From: Burkholderia sp. NRF60-BP8
Lineage (GTDB): Bacteria; Pseudomonadota; Gammaproteobacteria; Burkholderiales; Burkholderiaceae
Length of the DNA: 64,000 nucleotides
Assembly: GCF_001522585.2 (NCBI RefSeq)
Contig: NZ_CP013373.1
Location: 2,480,001-2,544,000 of the forward strand
Direction: 5' to 3'
Shown here piece by piece: positions 18,973 to 27,957 of this stretch; the first letter of the stretch is position 1; each line of letters begins with the position of its first letter. The notes beneath the pieces were generated by a model that had not been told where the DNA came from, did not search any database, and worked only from the letters and a program-made list of their open reading frames with translations. A program made the position numbers and the translations under genes.

Positions 18973-20228
18973 CGATCAAGCATTCCGTCAGCGTTCGCAG
19001 TCTGCGCTCCCTCGACTGGCTCAACTTTTTCGTTGCAAACGTTCAAACCGGGTTCGGTCCGTTCATCGCGTCCTATCTCGCGTCGCACAAGTGGACGCAG
19101 GGCGAGATCGGCATGGTGCTGTCGATCGGCACGATCAGCGCGATGGTCAGCCAGGTGCCGGGCGGCGCGGCCGTCGACGCGCTGAAGAACAAGAAAGGCG
19201 CGGCCGCGTGGGCGATCGCGGCCATCATCCTGTCCGCGGTCCTGCTCGCGTCGAGCCCGACGATCGTGCCGGTGATCGCCGCCGAGGTGTTCCACGGCTT
19301 CGCGAGCTGCATGCTGGTGCCGGCGATGGCCGCGATCTCGTTCTCGCTCGTCGGCCGCGCCGATCTCGGCGACCGGCTCGGCCGCAACGCGCGCTGGGCG
19401 TCGATCGGCAGTGCGGTCGCGGCGGGCCTGATGGGGCTGACCGGCGAATATTTCTCCGCGCGCGCGGTGTTCTGGCTGACCGCCGTGCTGGCGCTGCCCG
19501 CGCTGTTCGCGCTCGCGATGATCCAGCCGACGCACGAGGTGATTCCGCAATCGTCGAAGCACGACGACGCCGACGAAGGCGAGGAACGCGAAACGCTGCT
19601 CGAGCTGCTGCGCGACCGCCGGATGCTGATCTTCGCGGCCTGCGTCGTGCTGTTCCACCTGTCGAACGCCGCGATGCTGAACCTCGCGGCCGGCGAAGTC
19701 ACTGCCGGGATGGGCGAGAACGTGCAGCTCGTGATCGCCGCGTGCATCATCGTGCCGCAGGCGATCGTCGCGATGCTGTCGCCGTGGGTCGGCCGCTCCG
19801 CGCAGCGCTGGGGGCGCCGGCCGATCCTGCTGCTCGGCTTCTCCGCGCTGCCGGTGCGCGCGCTGCTGTTCGCCGGCGTCAGCAGCCCGTACCTGCTCGT
19901 GCCGATGCAGATGCTCGACGGCATCAGCGCGGCCGTGTTCGGCGTGATGCTGCCGCTGATCGCGGCCGACGTCGCGGGCGGCAAGGGCCGCTACAACCTC
20001 TGTATCGGGCTGTTCGGGCTCGCGGCCGGGATTGGCGCCACGCTCAGCACGGCCGTGGCCGGCTACGTCGCCGATCACTTCGGCAACGCGGTCAGCTTCT
20101 TCGGGCTCGCGGCCGCCGGCGCGCTCGCGGTGCTGCTGGTCTGGCTCGTGATGCCCGAAACCCGCGTCGAGAACGGCGACGCGACGGCCGCCGAACCGGC
20201 GGCCGCCTCGCCCGAACAGGCGCATTGA
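18969..20228 (+). CDS. Major facilitator superfamily transporter
   Basis: A 419-residue inner-membrane transporter with about 12 predicted spans, beginning MTIKHSVSVRSLRSLDW. The cytoplasmic loop after span 2 and the central acidic loop (SSKHDDADEGEERE, about 195-210) fit an MFS efflux-like protein. The start overlaps the stop of the lipoprotein gene (ATGA), so the two are co-translated. The substrate is unknown; distant resemblance is to drug or small-molecule exporters. The C-terminus is an Ala/Glu-rich soluble tail. Confidence 0.9.
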   Translation: MTIKHSVSVRSLRSLDWLNFFVANVQTGFGPFIASYLASHKWTQGEIGMVLSIGTISAMVSQVPGGAAVDALKNKKGAAAWAIAAIILSAVLLASSPTIVPVIAAEVFHGFASCMLVPAMAAISFSLVGRADLGDRLGRNARWASIGSAVAAGLMGLTGEYFSARAVFWLTAVLALPALFALAMIQPTHEVIPQSSKHDDADEGEERETLLELLRDRRMLIFAACVVLFHLSNAAMLNLAAGEVTAGMGENVQLVIAACIIVPQAIVAMLSPWVGRSAQRWGRRPILLLGFSALPVRALLFAGVSSPYLLVPMQMLDGISAAVFGVMLPLIAADVAGGKGRYNLCIGLFGLAAGIGATLSTAVAGYVADHFGNAVSFFGLAAAGALAVLLVWLVMPETRVENGDATAAEPAAASPEQAH

Positions 20229-20269
20229 CGGCGGCGCGCCGCCGCTACCCGCTTCTTGGCCGACGCACG

Positions 20270-20836
20270 ATGGATACGATCAGGACACTCAACGAAGCCC
20301 GCCAGCAGATCCAGCAGTCGATCTTCGATCTGTTCAAGGGGTTGTCATTCGGCGAGCGGCTCGCGCAAGGCGCGCTGATGGCGCTGCAGGCCGTCTGCGG
20401 CGCGTGCCTCGCGTATGCGATCGGCCGCGCGATGCATACCGAGCAGGCCGTGTGGGCGGCGATCACCGCGATCGCCGTCACGCAGCACAACTACTCGGAC
20501 ACGATGTCGCTGTCGCGCGACCAGTTCATCGGCGCGATGGTCGGCGGCATCCTCGGCTTCGCCGGTGCGGCGTTGGGCGGCGATCGCCTCGTCGCGTATG
20601 CGATCACGGTCGCGGTCGCGATCGTCTGCTGCTGGTGCCTGAACGTCGGCAGCGCCGCACGGCTCGGCGGCGTGACCGCGACGATCGTGCTGCTGTTCCC
20701 GGGCAACGGCCCGCTGTGGGACGTTCCGCTGATCCGGCTCGGCGAAGTGACGCTCGGCACGGTGTGCGCGCTGGGCGTGTGCTGGCTGATGTCGAGAATC
20801 GAGCGGCGCTGGTTCCGCCGCGCGGCGGCAAAGTGA
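20270..20836 (+). CDS. FUSC-like integral membrane protein
   Basis: A 188-residue protein with about five to six hydrophobic segments after a 30-residue soluble N-terminus (MDTIRTLNEARQQIQ). The pattern (QAVWAAITAIAVTQ, then RFIGxxxGG-like RDQFIGAMVGGILG) matches the membrane half of FUSC/aromatic-acid-exporter proteins, but the usual large soluble domain and second membrane half are missing. It lies 41 bases after the MFS gene and could be co-transcribed. No clear ribosome site precedes the ATG. Function is unknown. Confidence 0.8.
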   Translation: MDTIRTLNEARQQIQQSIFDLFKGLSFGERLAQGALMALQAVCGACLAYAIGRAMHTEQAVWAAITAIAVTQHNYSDTMSLSRDQFIGAMVGGILGFAGAALGGDRLVAYAITVAVAIVCCWCLNVGSAARLGGVTATIVLLFPGNGPLWDVPLIRLGEVTLGTVCALGVCWLMSRIERRWFRRAAAK

Positions 20837-20848
20837 CGCTGGGAGCCG

Positions 20849-20892
20849 GCGGCCCGGCGCGCATCGCGGCATCGCGATCCATGCCGGGCCGC
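20849..20892. terminator. Nested hairpin between convergent genes
   Basis: A 10-bp perfect outer stem (20849-20858 with 20883-20892) encloses a second perfect 6-bp hairpin (20863-20878). It lies exactly between the converging FUSC-like and RcnB-like genes. There is no T-run on either strand, so if it acts as a terminator it is of the T-less kind. Confidence 0.45.
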
Positions 20893-20900
20893 GGGCCGGA

Positions 20901-21284
20901 TCAGTCGCCGATCCGCAGCACGATGCCGGAACCGATCTGCACCAGCAGGTGATCCCCGCCGACGCCGACCCATTGATAGCCGCGCGGTGGTGGGCTCAGA
21001 TGATAGCCACGCCAGTCGTCGATCACGTATTGGCGATCGCGGAACTCGGGAGGAAGCCGGTCGCCCTTGTGCCACTCGCGGCGCGGCTGGTCGGCCCAGC
21101 GCGGCGGTACGTCGTCGTCGCGATGCATCGCGTGGCCGGGCGGCACGTGTTTCGGGCCATGGCCGTGCTGCATCCCGTGGCCGCCGCGGTCATCGCGATT
21201 GTCGTGGTCCTGCGCCATTGCCGCGGTAGCCGCGCAGCCTGCGGCGATCAGTGCGGCCAGCATCATGCCGTGCATCCTCTTCAT
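20901..21284 (-). CDS. RcnB-family periplasmic protein
   Basis: A 127-residue secreted protein with a signal peptide (MKRMHGMMLAALIAAG, cleavage after AMA near residue 23). A His/Asp/Gly-rich segment (DHDNRDDRGGHGMQHGHG) could bind metal. The C-terminal domain has the RcnB-like pattern WRGYHLSPPPRGYQWV and ends GIVLRIGD. RcnB in E. coli modulates nickel/cobalt homeostasis; the role here is inferred only from the fold. The start at 21284 follows GGAAGG. It lies 93 bases after msbA on the same strand. Confidence 0.85.
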   Translation of the reverse strand: MKRMHGMMLAALIAAGCAATAAMAQDHDNRDDRGGHGMQHGHGPKHVPPGHAMHRDDDVPPRWADQPRREWHKGDRLPPEFRDRQYVIDDWRGYHLSPPPRGYQWVGVGGDHLLVQIGSGIVLRIGD

Positions 21285-21377
21285 TGTCCTTCCCTCCGTG
21301 GTATCACGTCGAACAAGAAACGACCGGGACTGCCCGACGAAGACTAGCACACGGCATCGCGGCCGCCTCACCGCGCG

Positions 21378-23159
21378 TTACGCCGCTTGCTGCTGATACT
21401 GGATCCGGTGCAGGTGCGCGTAGAGGCCGCCGTGGCGCAGCAGCTCGTCGTGGCTGCCCTCTTCGACGATCTTGCCGGCCTCGAGCACGAGGATGCGGTC
21501 CGCGCGCTCGATCGTCGACAGCCGGTGCGCGATCACCAGCGTCGTGCGGCCTTCCATCAGCCGCTCGAGCGCGGCCTGCACGTGGCGCTCCGACTCCGAA
21601 TCGAGCGCCGACGTCGCTTCGTCGAGGATCAGGATCGGCGCGTCCTTGTAGATCGCGCGCGCAATCGCGAGCCGCTGGCGCTGGCCGCCGGACAAGCGCA
21701 TCCCGTTGCCGCCGACCAGCGTATCGAGCCCGTCGGGCATCGCGGCGACCGCATCGGCTAGGTTCGCGGCCTCGAGCGCGGCCTGCACGCGCGCGCGGTC
21801 GGGTGTCTGCCCGTAAGCGACGTTCGCGGCGATCGTGTCGTTGAACAGCACGACGTCCTGGCTGACCATCGCCATCTGGCTGCGTAGCGCGTGGAGATCG
21901 TAGTCGGACACCGGCACGCCGTCGACCAGGATCGTGCCGTCCGTCGGGTCGAAGAAACGCGGCAGCAGGTTCACGAGCGTCGTCTTGCCGCTTCCGGACG
22001 GGCCGGCCAGCGCGATCATTTCGCCCGGCGCGACCTTGAACGAGATGCGGTCGAGCGTCGGCCGTTCGGCCGCGCCGTAGTCGAACGACACCGCGCGGAA
22101 CTCGATCTCGCCGCGCGCATGCGGCAGCGGCCGGCCGCCGCCCTGCGGCTCGGCCGGCTCGTCGATCAGCCCGAAGATCAGCTCGGCGGCCGTCATCCCG
22201 CGCTGCAGCGGCTGGTTGACGTCGATCAGGTGCTTGAGCGGCGAGATCACCAGCAGCATCGACGTGACGAACGCGACGAACCCGCCGACCGTCGTCTGGT
22301 CGTTCGACGACTGCACGACCGCGATCGTGATCACGACCGCGAGCGCGATCGACGCAAGGAACTGCGTGAGCGGCTGCGCGAGGCCGCCCGAGATCGTCAT
22401 GCGCATCGCGTAGCCGCGCAGGCGCTTGCTCATCGTCGTGAAGCGGTCCGTCTCGTACGCTTCGCCGTTGTGCACCTTGACGACCTTGTAGCCGCCGACC
22501 GTCTCCTCGACGATGTACGACAGCTCGTTGGTCAGCGTCTGGTGCTCGCGGTTCAGGCGACGCAGCCGGCGGTTGATCTTGCTGACGAGCCAGCCGATGC
22601 CCGGCAGGATCACCGCGACGATCAGCGTGAGCCGCCAGTTCAGGTAGAACAGGTAGCCGAGCAGGAAGATCACGGTCAGCGAGTCGCGCACGAGCGTGAC
22701 CATCACGCCCGTCAGCACCGACAGGATCTGGTTGACCTCGAACACGATCGCGTTGATCACCGTGCTCGCGGTTTCGCGCTGGAAGAACGACGCGCCGGTA
22801 TGGATCATCCGCCGGAACATCTCGAGCCGCAGTTGCAGCAGGATGCGGTTCGATACGTAGTTGAGCAGGTAATTCGACGCGTACTGCGACACGCCGCGCA
22901 CGAGCGCGAGGCCGATCACCGCGATCGGCACGTACCATTTCGCGCGGTCGCTGCCGTGCGAGCCGAAGCCGTGGTCGAGGAGCGGCTTGAGCAGCGCCGG
23001 GATACCGGCTTCGGTGGCCGCGACGACGCCCATCGTCACCACGGCGAGCACGACGATGCCGATGAGCGGCCGGATATACGGCCACAGGCGCTTGAGGACC
23101 GTCACCGGCGAAGTGCCGCTGCCGTCCATCGGTTTGCGAAGAGTGTTCTGGGTTTCCAA
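21378..23159 (-). CDS. msbA: Lipid A/LPS export ABC transporter MsbA
   Basis: Homodimeric half-transporter flipping lipid A-core across the inner membrane. The 593-residue protein has a six-span membrane domain (about 25-320) and an ATP-binding domain with Walker [10 protein letters not shown] near residue 390, signature LSGGQRQR, Walker [11 protein letters not shown] and the H-loop IAHRLS. Length and pattern fit MsbA. Glycosyltransferases for the LPS core start divergently 195 bases away, which supports the assignment over other ABCB half-transporters. Confidence 0.95.
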   Translation of the reverse strand: METQNTLRKPMDGSGTSPVTVLKRLWPYIRPLIGIVVLAVVTMGVVAATEAGIPALLKPLLDHGFGSHGSDRAKWYVPIAVIGLALVRGVSQYASNYLLNYVSNRILLQLRLEMFRRMIHTGASFFQRETASTVINAIVFEVNQILSVLTGVMVTLVRDSLTVIFLLGYLFYLNWRLTLIVAVILPGIGWLVSKINRRLRRLNREHQTLTNELSYIVEETVGGYKVVKVHNGEAYETDRFTTMSKRLRGYAMRMTISGGLAQPLTQFLASIALAVVITIAVVQSSNDQTTVGGFVAFVTSMLLVISPLKHLIDVNQPLQRGMTAAELIFGLIDEPAEPQGGGRPLPHARGEIEFRAVSFDYGAAERPTLDRISFKVAPGEMIALAGPSGSGKTTLVNLLPRFFDPTDGTILVDGVPVSDYDLHALRSQMAMVSQDVVLFNDTIAANVAYGQTPDRARVQAALEAANLADAVAAMPDGLDTLVGGNGMRLSGGQRQRLAIARAIYKDAPILILDEATSALDSESERHVQAALERLMEGRTTLVIAHRLSTIERADRILVLEAGKIVEEGSHDELLRHGGLYAHLHRIQYQQQAA

Positions 23160-23248
23160 GGCAATCCTTCTTGAGCCGCGATGCGGCGCCCGGCGCGTGG
23201 CCGCCCGGGTGTGCGCCCTGGTCGGGCGAGTGCCGAAAAGGGCTCAAC

Positions 23249-23254
23249 ATTATA
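23249..23254 (-). promoter_or_regulatory. Probable -10 element of msbA
   Basis: A consensus TATAAT on the minus strand lies about 90 bases upstream of the msbA start in the divergent region. No good -35 is visible at 16-18 bases. On the plus strand, TATACT (23313-23318) is a similar candidate for the glycosyltransferase gene. Confidence 0.45.
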
Positions 23255-23354
23255 GCTGCACCGCCCCCGCCGGCACGGTCGGCGCCGATGCTGCCCGCGG
23301 CCGCCCCGAAGGTATACTGCCGCTCACCGTTTTCTCCGCCTTTCCGACGATTTC

Positions 23355-24107
23355 ATGGCTGAACCCTCCCTCGGCGTCGCCCTCATCGCCCTCAACGCAT
23401 CCGCGCGGCTCGCGCAGTGTCTCGATGCGCTGTCGTTCGCCGACGATATCGTCGTCATCGACGGCGGCAGCACCGACGATACCGTCGCGATCGCGCAGGC
23501 GCACGGCGCGCGCGTGATCGTCGAGCGCGACTGGCCGGGTTTCGGGCCGCAGAAGAACCGCGCGCTCGACGCGCTCGGCACCGACTGGATCCTGTCGCTC
23601 GACACCGACGAAGTGGTCACGCCGGAACTCGCGCAATCGATCCGCGACGCGATCCGCGCGCCGGCCGCGCAGGTCTATGCGCTCGACCGGCTGTCGAGCT
23701 TCTGCGGCCAGTGGATCCATCACAGCGGCTGGTATCCGGACTGGGTGCCGCGGCTGTTCCGGCGCGGCGCCGCGCGGTTCTCGGACGATCTCGTGCACGA
23801 ACGCCTCGTGTTCGAGACCGCCGCGCAGCGCCTGCCCGGCAAGCTGATGCACTACTCGTACGAGGATTTCGAAACGGTCGTGCGCAAGCTCGACGCGTAT
23901 TCGACGGCCGGCGCGCGCCAGCGCCGCGCGGCCGGCCAGCGCGGCGGCTTCGGCAAGGCGCTCGGCCGCGGCGCCTGGGCGTTCGTGCGCACCTACGTGC
24001 TGCGGCGCGGGTTCCTCGACGGCCGCGCGGGCTTCATGATCGCCGTGTTCAACGCGGAAACCGTGTATTACCGCTTCCTGAAGCTCGGTCACGAACCGGC
24101 CCGCTAG
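23355..24107 (+). CDS. Family 2 glycosyltransferase, WaaE/KdtX type
   Basis: A 250-residue cytosolic glycosyltransferase of the LPS core type that typically transfers glucose to the inner core in relatives. It begins MAEPSLGVALIALN. The nucleotide-sugar motif DGGSTDDT is at residues 36-43 and the metal-binding DTDE at 83-86, followed by the WaaE-like segment YPDWVPRLFRRGAARF. The neighbourhood (msbA, O-antigen ligase, heptosyltransferase-like genes) supports a core-oligosaccharide role. The exact sugar and acceptor are inferred. Confidence 0.9.
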   Translation: MAEPSLGVALIALNASARLAQCLDALSFADDIVVIDGGSTDDTVAIAQAHGARVIVERDWPGFGPQKNRALDALGTDWILSLDTDEVVTPELAQSIRDAIRAPAAQVYALDRLSSFCGQWIHHSGWYPDWVPRLFRRGAARFSDDLVHERLVFETAAQRLPGKLMHYSYEDFETVVRKLDAYSTAGARQRRAAGQRGGFGKALGRGAWAFVRTYVLRRGFLDGRAGFMIAVFNAETVYYRFLKLGHEPAR

Positions 24108-24226
24108 GCACCCGCCGGCGCGCGGCCGGCCCGGCGTTACAATGCCGGGTTGCGCGCACCGCGCGTGCCCGCCCGAACGGCTGCGCCGCGCGCCGCCCGC
24201 CACGACGACCACCGAATCCGACCGCC

Positions 24227-25069
24227 ATGTTCTCCATCATCATCCCGACCTGGAACAACCTGCCGTACCTCAAGCTCGTCGTCGACAGCCTGCGCCGGCA
24301 TTCCGCGTACGACCACCAGATCGTCGTGCACGTAAACGACGGCTCGGACGGCACGCTCGACTGGGTGCGCAGCGAAGGGATCGAACACACCGCGTCGCCG
24401 ACCAACATCGGCATCTGCCATGCGGTCAACCTGGCCGCCGCGCGCGCCGTGCGCGACTACGTCGTCTACATGAACGACGACATGTTCTGCTGCCCGGGCT
24501 GGGACACGGCGCTCGTGCGCCGCATCGAACGGATGCCGACCGACCTGTTCATGCTGTCCGGCACGATGATCGAGCCGGTCGACACGCGCAATCCGTGCGT
24601 GGTCGTCAGCGATTTCGGCCGCGACGCCGAGCAATTCGATGCGACGGGCCTCGTCGCCGCGACGCCGAAGCTGGCGCGCGCGGACTGGCTCGGCTCGACC
24701 TGGCCGCCGACGCTCGTCCACCGCGACTGGTGGAACCGCATCGGCGGCTACAGCAGCGAGCTGTCGCCGGGCATGAGCAGCGACAACGACTTCTCGATGA
24801 AATTCTGGGACGCCGGTTGCCGGATCTTCATCGGCGTCGGCGACAGCCTCGTGTATCACTTCCAGCAAAAGAGCACCGGCAAGATCGTCAAGAACGACGG
24901 CCGCCGTCAGTTCCTGAACAAATGGGGCATGACCCAGGCGACGTTCGACCGCTACTACCTGCATCGCGGCGAGCCGGCAGGCACCCGGATCGCGCTCGAT
25001 ACGCCGGCCGTGGAAGGCCGCCTCAAGCGCGCGCTGCTGCGTTCGCGGATCAAGCGCGCGTTCAGCTGA
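24227..25069 (+). CDS. Family 2 glycosyltransferase
   Basis: A 280-residue GT-A glycosyltransferase beginning MFSIIIPTWNNLPYL. NDGSDGT (37-43) and the metal-site NDDM near residue 83 are visible, as is an acceptor-side SSDNDFSMKFWDAG region. It probably adds a sugar to the LPS core or O-antigen, given its place between the WaaE-like gene and the O-antigen ligase. TACAAT at 24138-24143, inside a small GC palindrome, may be a -10 for its own transcript. Donor and acceptor are unknown. Confidence 0.88.
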   Translation: MFSIIIPTWNNLPYLKLVVDSLRRHSAYDHQIVVHVNDGSDGTLDWVRSEGIEHTASPTNIGICHAVNLAAARAVRDYVVYMNDDMFCCPGWDTALVRRIERMPTDLFMLSGTMIEPVDTRNPCVVVSDFGRDAEQFDATGLVAATPKLARADWLGSTWPPTLVHRDWWNRIGGYSSELSPGMSSDNDFSMKFWDAGCRIFIGVGDSLVYHFQQKSTGKIVKNDGRRQFLNKWGMTQATFDRYYLHRGEPAGTRIALDTPAVEGRLKRALLRSRIKRAFS

Positions 25070-25206
25070 TCGGGCCCCGAAAACCGCACGGAAACCTGTC
25101 CTGCTTCGCGTATACTGCGCCGTTCGTCCCGGGTCTCTCGCCGGGGGCGCGACGCGGCGCGGTGCACGCCGTTCGCGCGCCGCATTCGTCCATACGCCAG
25201 GTTCCG

Positions 25207-26487
25207 ATGCTTTCGTTTTCCACTCCCGCCACGCGGCGCCTGACCGCCGCCCGTGCATTCGCCGTCGCCGCGCTCTGCATGGTGCCCGTCTCGACCGCGC
25301 TGACCAACGTGTTCTGCGGGCTGTTCGCCGTCGCGCTCGTGATCTCCCCCGAATTCTGGCGCAACCTGCGCTCGCTCGTCGCCGACCCGGCTTCGCTCGC
25401 GGCGCTGCTGATCCTGGCCGCGCTGGCCGTGAGCGTCGCCTATACGGTCGCGCCGCACAACAAGGCGTGGAACTGGGTCGCGAAGTACGACAAGCTGCTG
25501 CTGCTGCCGTTCGCCGTGCTCGCGTTCCGTCATTCGAACTGGGCGCCGATCGTGCGGCGCTGCTGGTTCGCCACGCTGTGCGCGATCCTGCTGCTGTCGA
25601 CGACCAACTACCTCGGCCTGACCGCGATCGGGCCGGCGCATGCGACCCAGTTGCCGCTGTCGCGCGCGTGGGTGTTCAAGAACCATATCGCCGCCGGCAT
25701 GTTCGGGGCGTTGCTCTTTTACCAGGCAGCCGATCTCGCGCTGGCGGCCCGCACGATGCTGTCCCGCGCCGCGTACGCGGGCGTCGCCGCGTGGTCGCTC
25801 GTCAACGTGTTCGTGATGCTGCAAGGGCGCACGGGGCAGGTCATCGCGCTGTTGCTGATCCTCGTCGTCGCCGTGCGTTTCGTGCTGCTGCTGCGCCGGC
25901 GGTCCGCGTTGCGCGCGGGGCTCGCCGCCGGCGTGCTCGTCCTCGCGGGCGCCGCGCTCGTGGTCGCCGCCTGCACGGTTCACAACGGCCGGCTGACGAA
26001 GGTCGTGACGGAAGTGCAGCAATACCGGCAGAGCGATGCGGCCACGTCGACCGGGCTGCGCCTCGAGTGGTACAAGAAGGGGCTCGAACTGTATCGCCAG
26101 CGCCCCGTGCTCGGCTACGGCGCAGGCGGCCTCGAATCCGAATTCGAAAAGCTCACGGCCGGCAAGACGGCGGCCGAAGGCCAGCTCACGTCGAACCCGC
26201 ACAACGAATATTTGCTGATGGCCGTGCAACTCGGCTCGCTCGGCGTGCTGCTGTTCGTCAACCTGATCGTGCAGATCGCGCGCGGCAGCCGGGCGCTCGA
26301 TCCGCGCTCGCGACACTTGCTGCTCGCATGGCTCGCGATCTTCGCGATCGGCAGTCTCGCGAATTCGCTGTTGCTGGATTTCGCCGAAGGGCACCTGATC
26401 GTGCTGCTGGCCGGCATCCTGCTCGGCTGCGGCGAGCGCAGCGAAGCGCTGCCGCGCGAAACGTCGGCAATCCGACGCAGCGTGTAA
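25207..26487 (+). CDS. O-antigen ligase/polymerase family protein (WaaL-like)
   Basis: A 426-residue inner-membrane protein with about ten to twelve spans. The large periplasmic loop in its C-terminal half carries the Wzy_C/ligase pattern RLEWYKKGLELYRQRPVLGYG and NPHNEYLLMAVQLG. WaaL ligases attach undecaprenyl-linked O-antigen to lipid A-core in the periplasm; polymerases (Wzy) share the domain. The core-biosynthesis neighbours favour the ligase. A TATACT -10 candidate lies at 25111-25116. It converges with the family 9 gene on the other strand. Confidence 0.85.
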   Translation: MLSFSTPATRRLTAARAFAVAALCMVPVSTALTNVFCGLFAVALVISPEFWRNLRSLVADPASLAALLILAALAVSVAYTVAPHNKAWNWVAKYDKLLLLPFAVLAFRHSNWAPIVRRCWFATLCAILLLSTTNYLGLTAIGPAHATQLPLSRAWVFKNHIAAGMFGALLFYQAADLALAARTMLSRAAYAGVAAWSLVNVFVMLQGRTGQVIALLLILVVAVRFVLLLRRRSALRAGLAAGVLVLAGAALVVAACTVHNGRLTKVVTEVQQYRQSDAATSTGLRLEWYKKGLELYRQRPVLGYGAGGLESEFEKLTAGKTAAEGQLTSNPHNEYLLMAVQLGSLGVLLFVNLIVQIARGSRALDPRSRHLLLAWLAIFAIGSLANSLLLDFAEGHLIVLLAGILLGCGERSEALPRETSAIRRSV

Positions 26488-26628
26488 CACCCGCCGGCCT
26501 ACGTTCCGCTGCCCACGCCGACCGGTTCGGCGGCAGCGGACCTCCGCACAGTCGATGCGGGCGAGCCGCGTGGTTCTCCGCGGAACGAAGCCCCAGGCCA
26601 ACGAAGAAAAACGCGCGTTCGCCGGGCG

Positions 26629-27807
26629 TCAATCGGGTCCGGCGCGGCCCAGCCGCGACGTGTCGACGACGACGTCGGCCGGACCCGGCTGATTCAGCCC
26701 GAGCATCTCGGCAGCCGCGGCCTTCACGCGCTGCGCCCCAAGATGGACGAGGCAGTCGCTGCGGCTGTCGACATGACGCTCGCAGCCTTCGTGCCGGCAC
26801 GGTACGCAATCCCCCTCCCCTTGCAGCAGCCACACGTTCCCGTGCCGGCCCGAGCCGCGCAGCGGCCACGGATTCTCGGTCGCGGGCCAGTGCTGCGGCC
26901 ACGGCCCCCAGCGCACGGGGTCGGACGGCCCGAACAGTGCAATCGTGTCGGTGCCGGTCGCGGCCGCGACGTGCGTCGCGCCGGTGTCGGGCCCGATGAA
27001 GAGCCGCGCGCGCCGCACGAGCTCCGCGCTCTCGCCGAACGTCAGGCGCCCGACCAGGTTCAGCACGTCGCCGCCCGCCTCGGTCGCGACCTGCTCCGCA
27101 TACTCGCGCTCGCGGTCGGCCGGGCCGCCCGACAGCGCGACCGCGAAGCCTTGCTCGCGCAGCCAGCCGATCATGTCGACCCAGCCGTCGAGCCGCCATT
27201 GCTTGTAACGGAACATCGGATACGGATGCAGCACGACCAGCGGCTTGCCGGCGCGGATCGCGGGCGACTCGGCGAGCCACGCGTCGAAACGCGCGCGTCG
27301 CGCGGGATCGTCGCCGATGCCGGGTGCGACGACCTCGGATACCGGCTCGATGCCGATCACCGGCGCGAGTGCGAGCGTACTGACGACCGTATGCGCGGAT
27401 TCGTGGTGATTGATCGCGATCCCGTTCAGCATCATCCGCGCGAGCCACGTGACGCGGTTCGGGTCGACGAGACCGACCCGCTTGCGGCCGGCGAACCAGC
27501 TATAGAAACGCGGCCGGTCGGAACTCAGCGCCGCGCACGCGAGATCGTAGCGGCGCCACATCGACAGCGCGTCGCGCAACCGCTCGCGAAACCCCGCGCG
27601 CTGCGCGACCACGATCACGCGTCGCACGTCCGGATTGTGCTCGAGCACGCCCTCGGTGCCGCGAAACACCAGCATGTCGATCTGCGCGTCCGGCCAGCGG
27701 GCCTTCAGCGATCGGACGAGCGGCGTCGTCAGCAGCACGTCGCCGATACGGCGCGGCGCGGCAACGAGGATGGTTCGGGGCGGACGGGCGGAAGAAAACA
27801 GGGCCAC
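26629..27807 (-). CDS. Family 9 glycosyltransferase (heptosyltransferase-like)
   Basis: A 392-residue GT-B enzyme of the ADP-heptose:LPS heptosyltransferase family, which adds heptose to the inner core. The N-terminal domain has RRIGDVLLTTPLVRSLK and the C-terminal donor domain has FIGPDTGATHVAAATGT followed by ALFGPSDP. The family signature is complete, so activity is likely. Which heptose it adds (I, II or III type) cannot be read here; the WaaQ-like subgroup fits its length and pattern. A second family 9 gene lies 150 bases upstream on the same strand. Confidence 0.88.
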   Translation of the reverse strand: MALFSSARPPRTILVAAPRRIGDVLLTTPLVRSLKARWPDAQIDMLVFRGTEGVLEHNPDVRRVIVVAQRAGFRERLRDALSMWRRYDLACAALSSDRPRFYSWFAGRKRVGLVDPNRVTWLARMMLNGIAINHHESAHTVVSTLALAPVIGIEPVSEVVAPGIGDDPARRARFDAWLAESPAIRAGKPLVVLHPYPMFRYKQWRLDGWVDMIGWLREQGFAVALSGGPADREREYAEQVATEAGGDVLNLVGRLTFGESAELVRRARLFIGPDTGATHVAAATGTDTIALFGPSDPVRWGPWPQHWPATENPWPLRGSGRHGNVWLLQGEGDCVPCRHEGCERHVDSRSDCLVHLGAQRVKAAAAEMLGLNQPGPADVVVDTSRLGRAGPD

Positions 27808-27957
27808 GGCGATCGTCTGGCTGGCTGAACAAGGCTGGCAATGTACAGGATTTTGCAGCAGCCGGCGCGGCGTCGCGCACCGGCCGCGCCGGCAGCCGCG
27901 ATGCGACCCCGCCCGCGGGGGCGTCGTGCGGTACGCGGCCGCACGGCGCGCCCGGCA

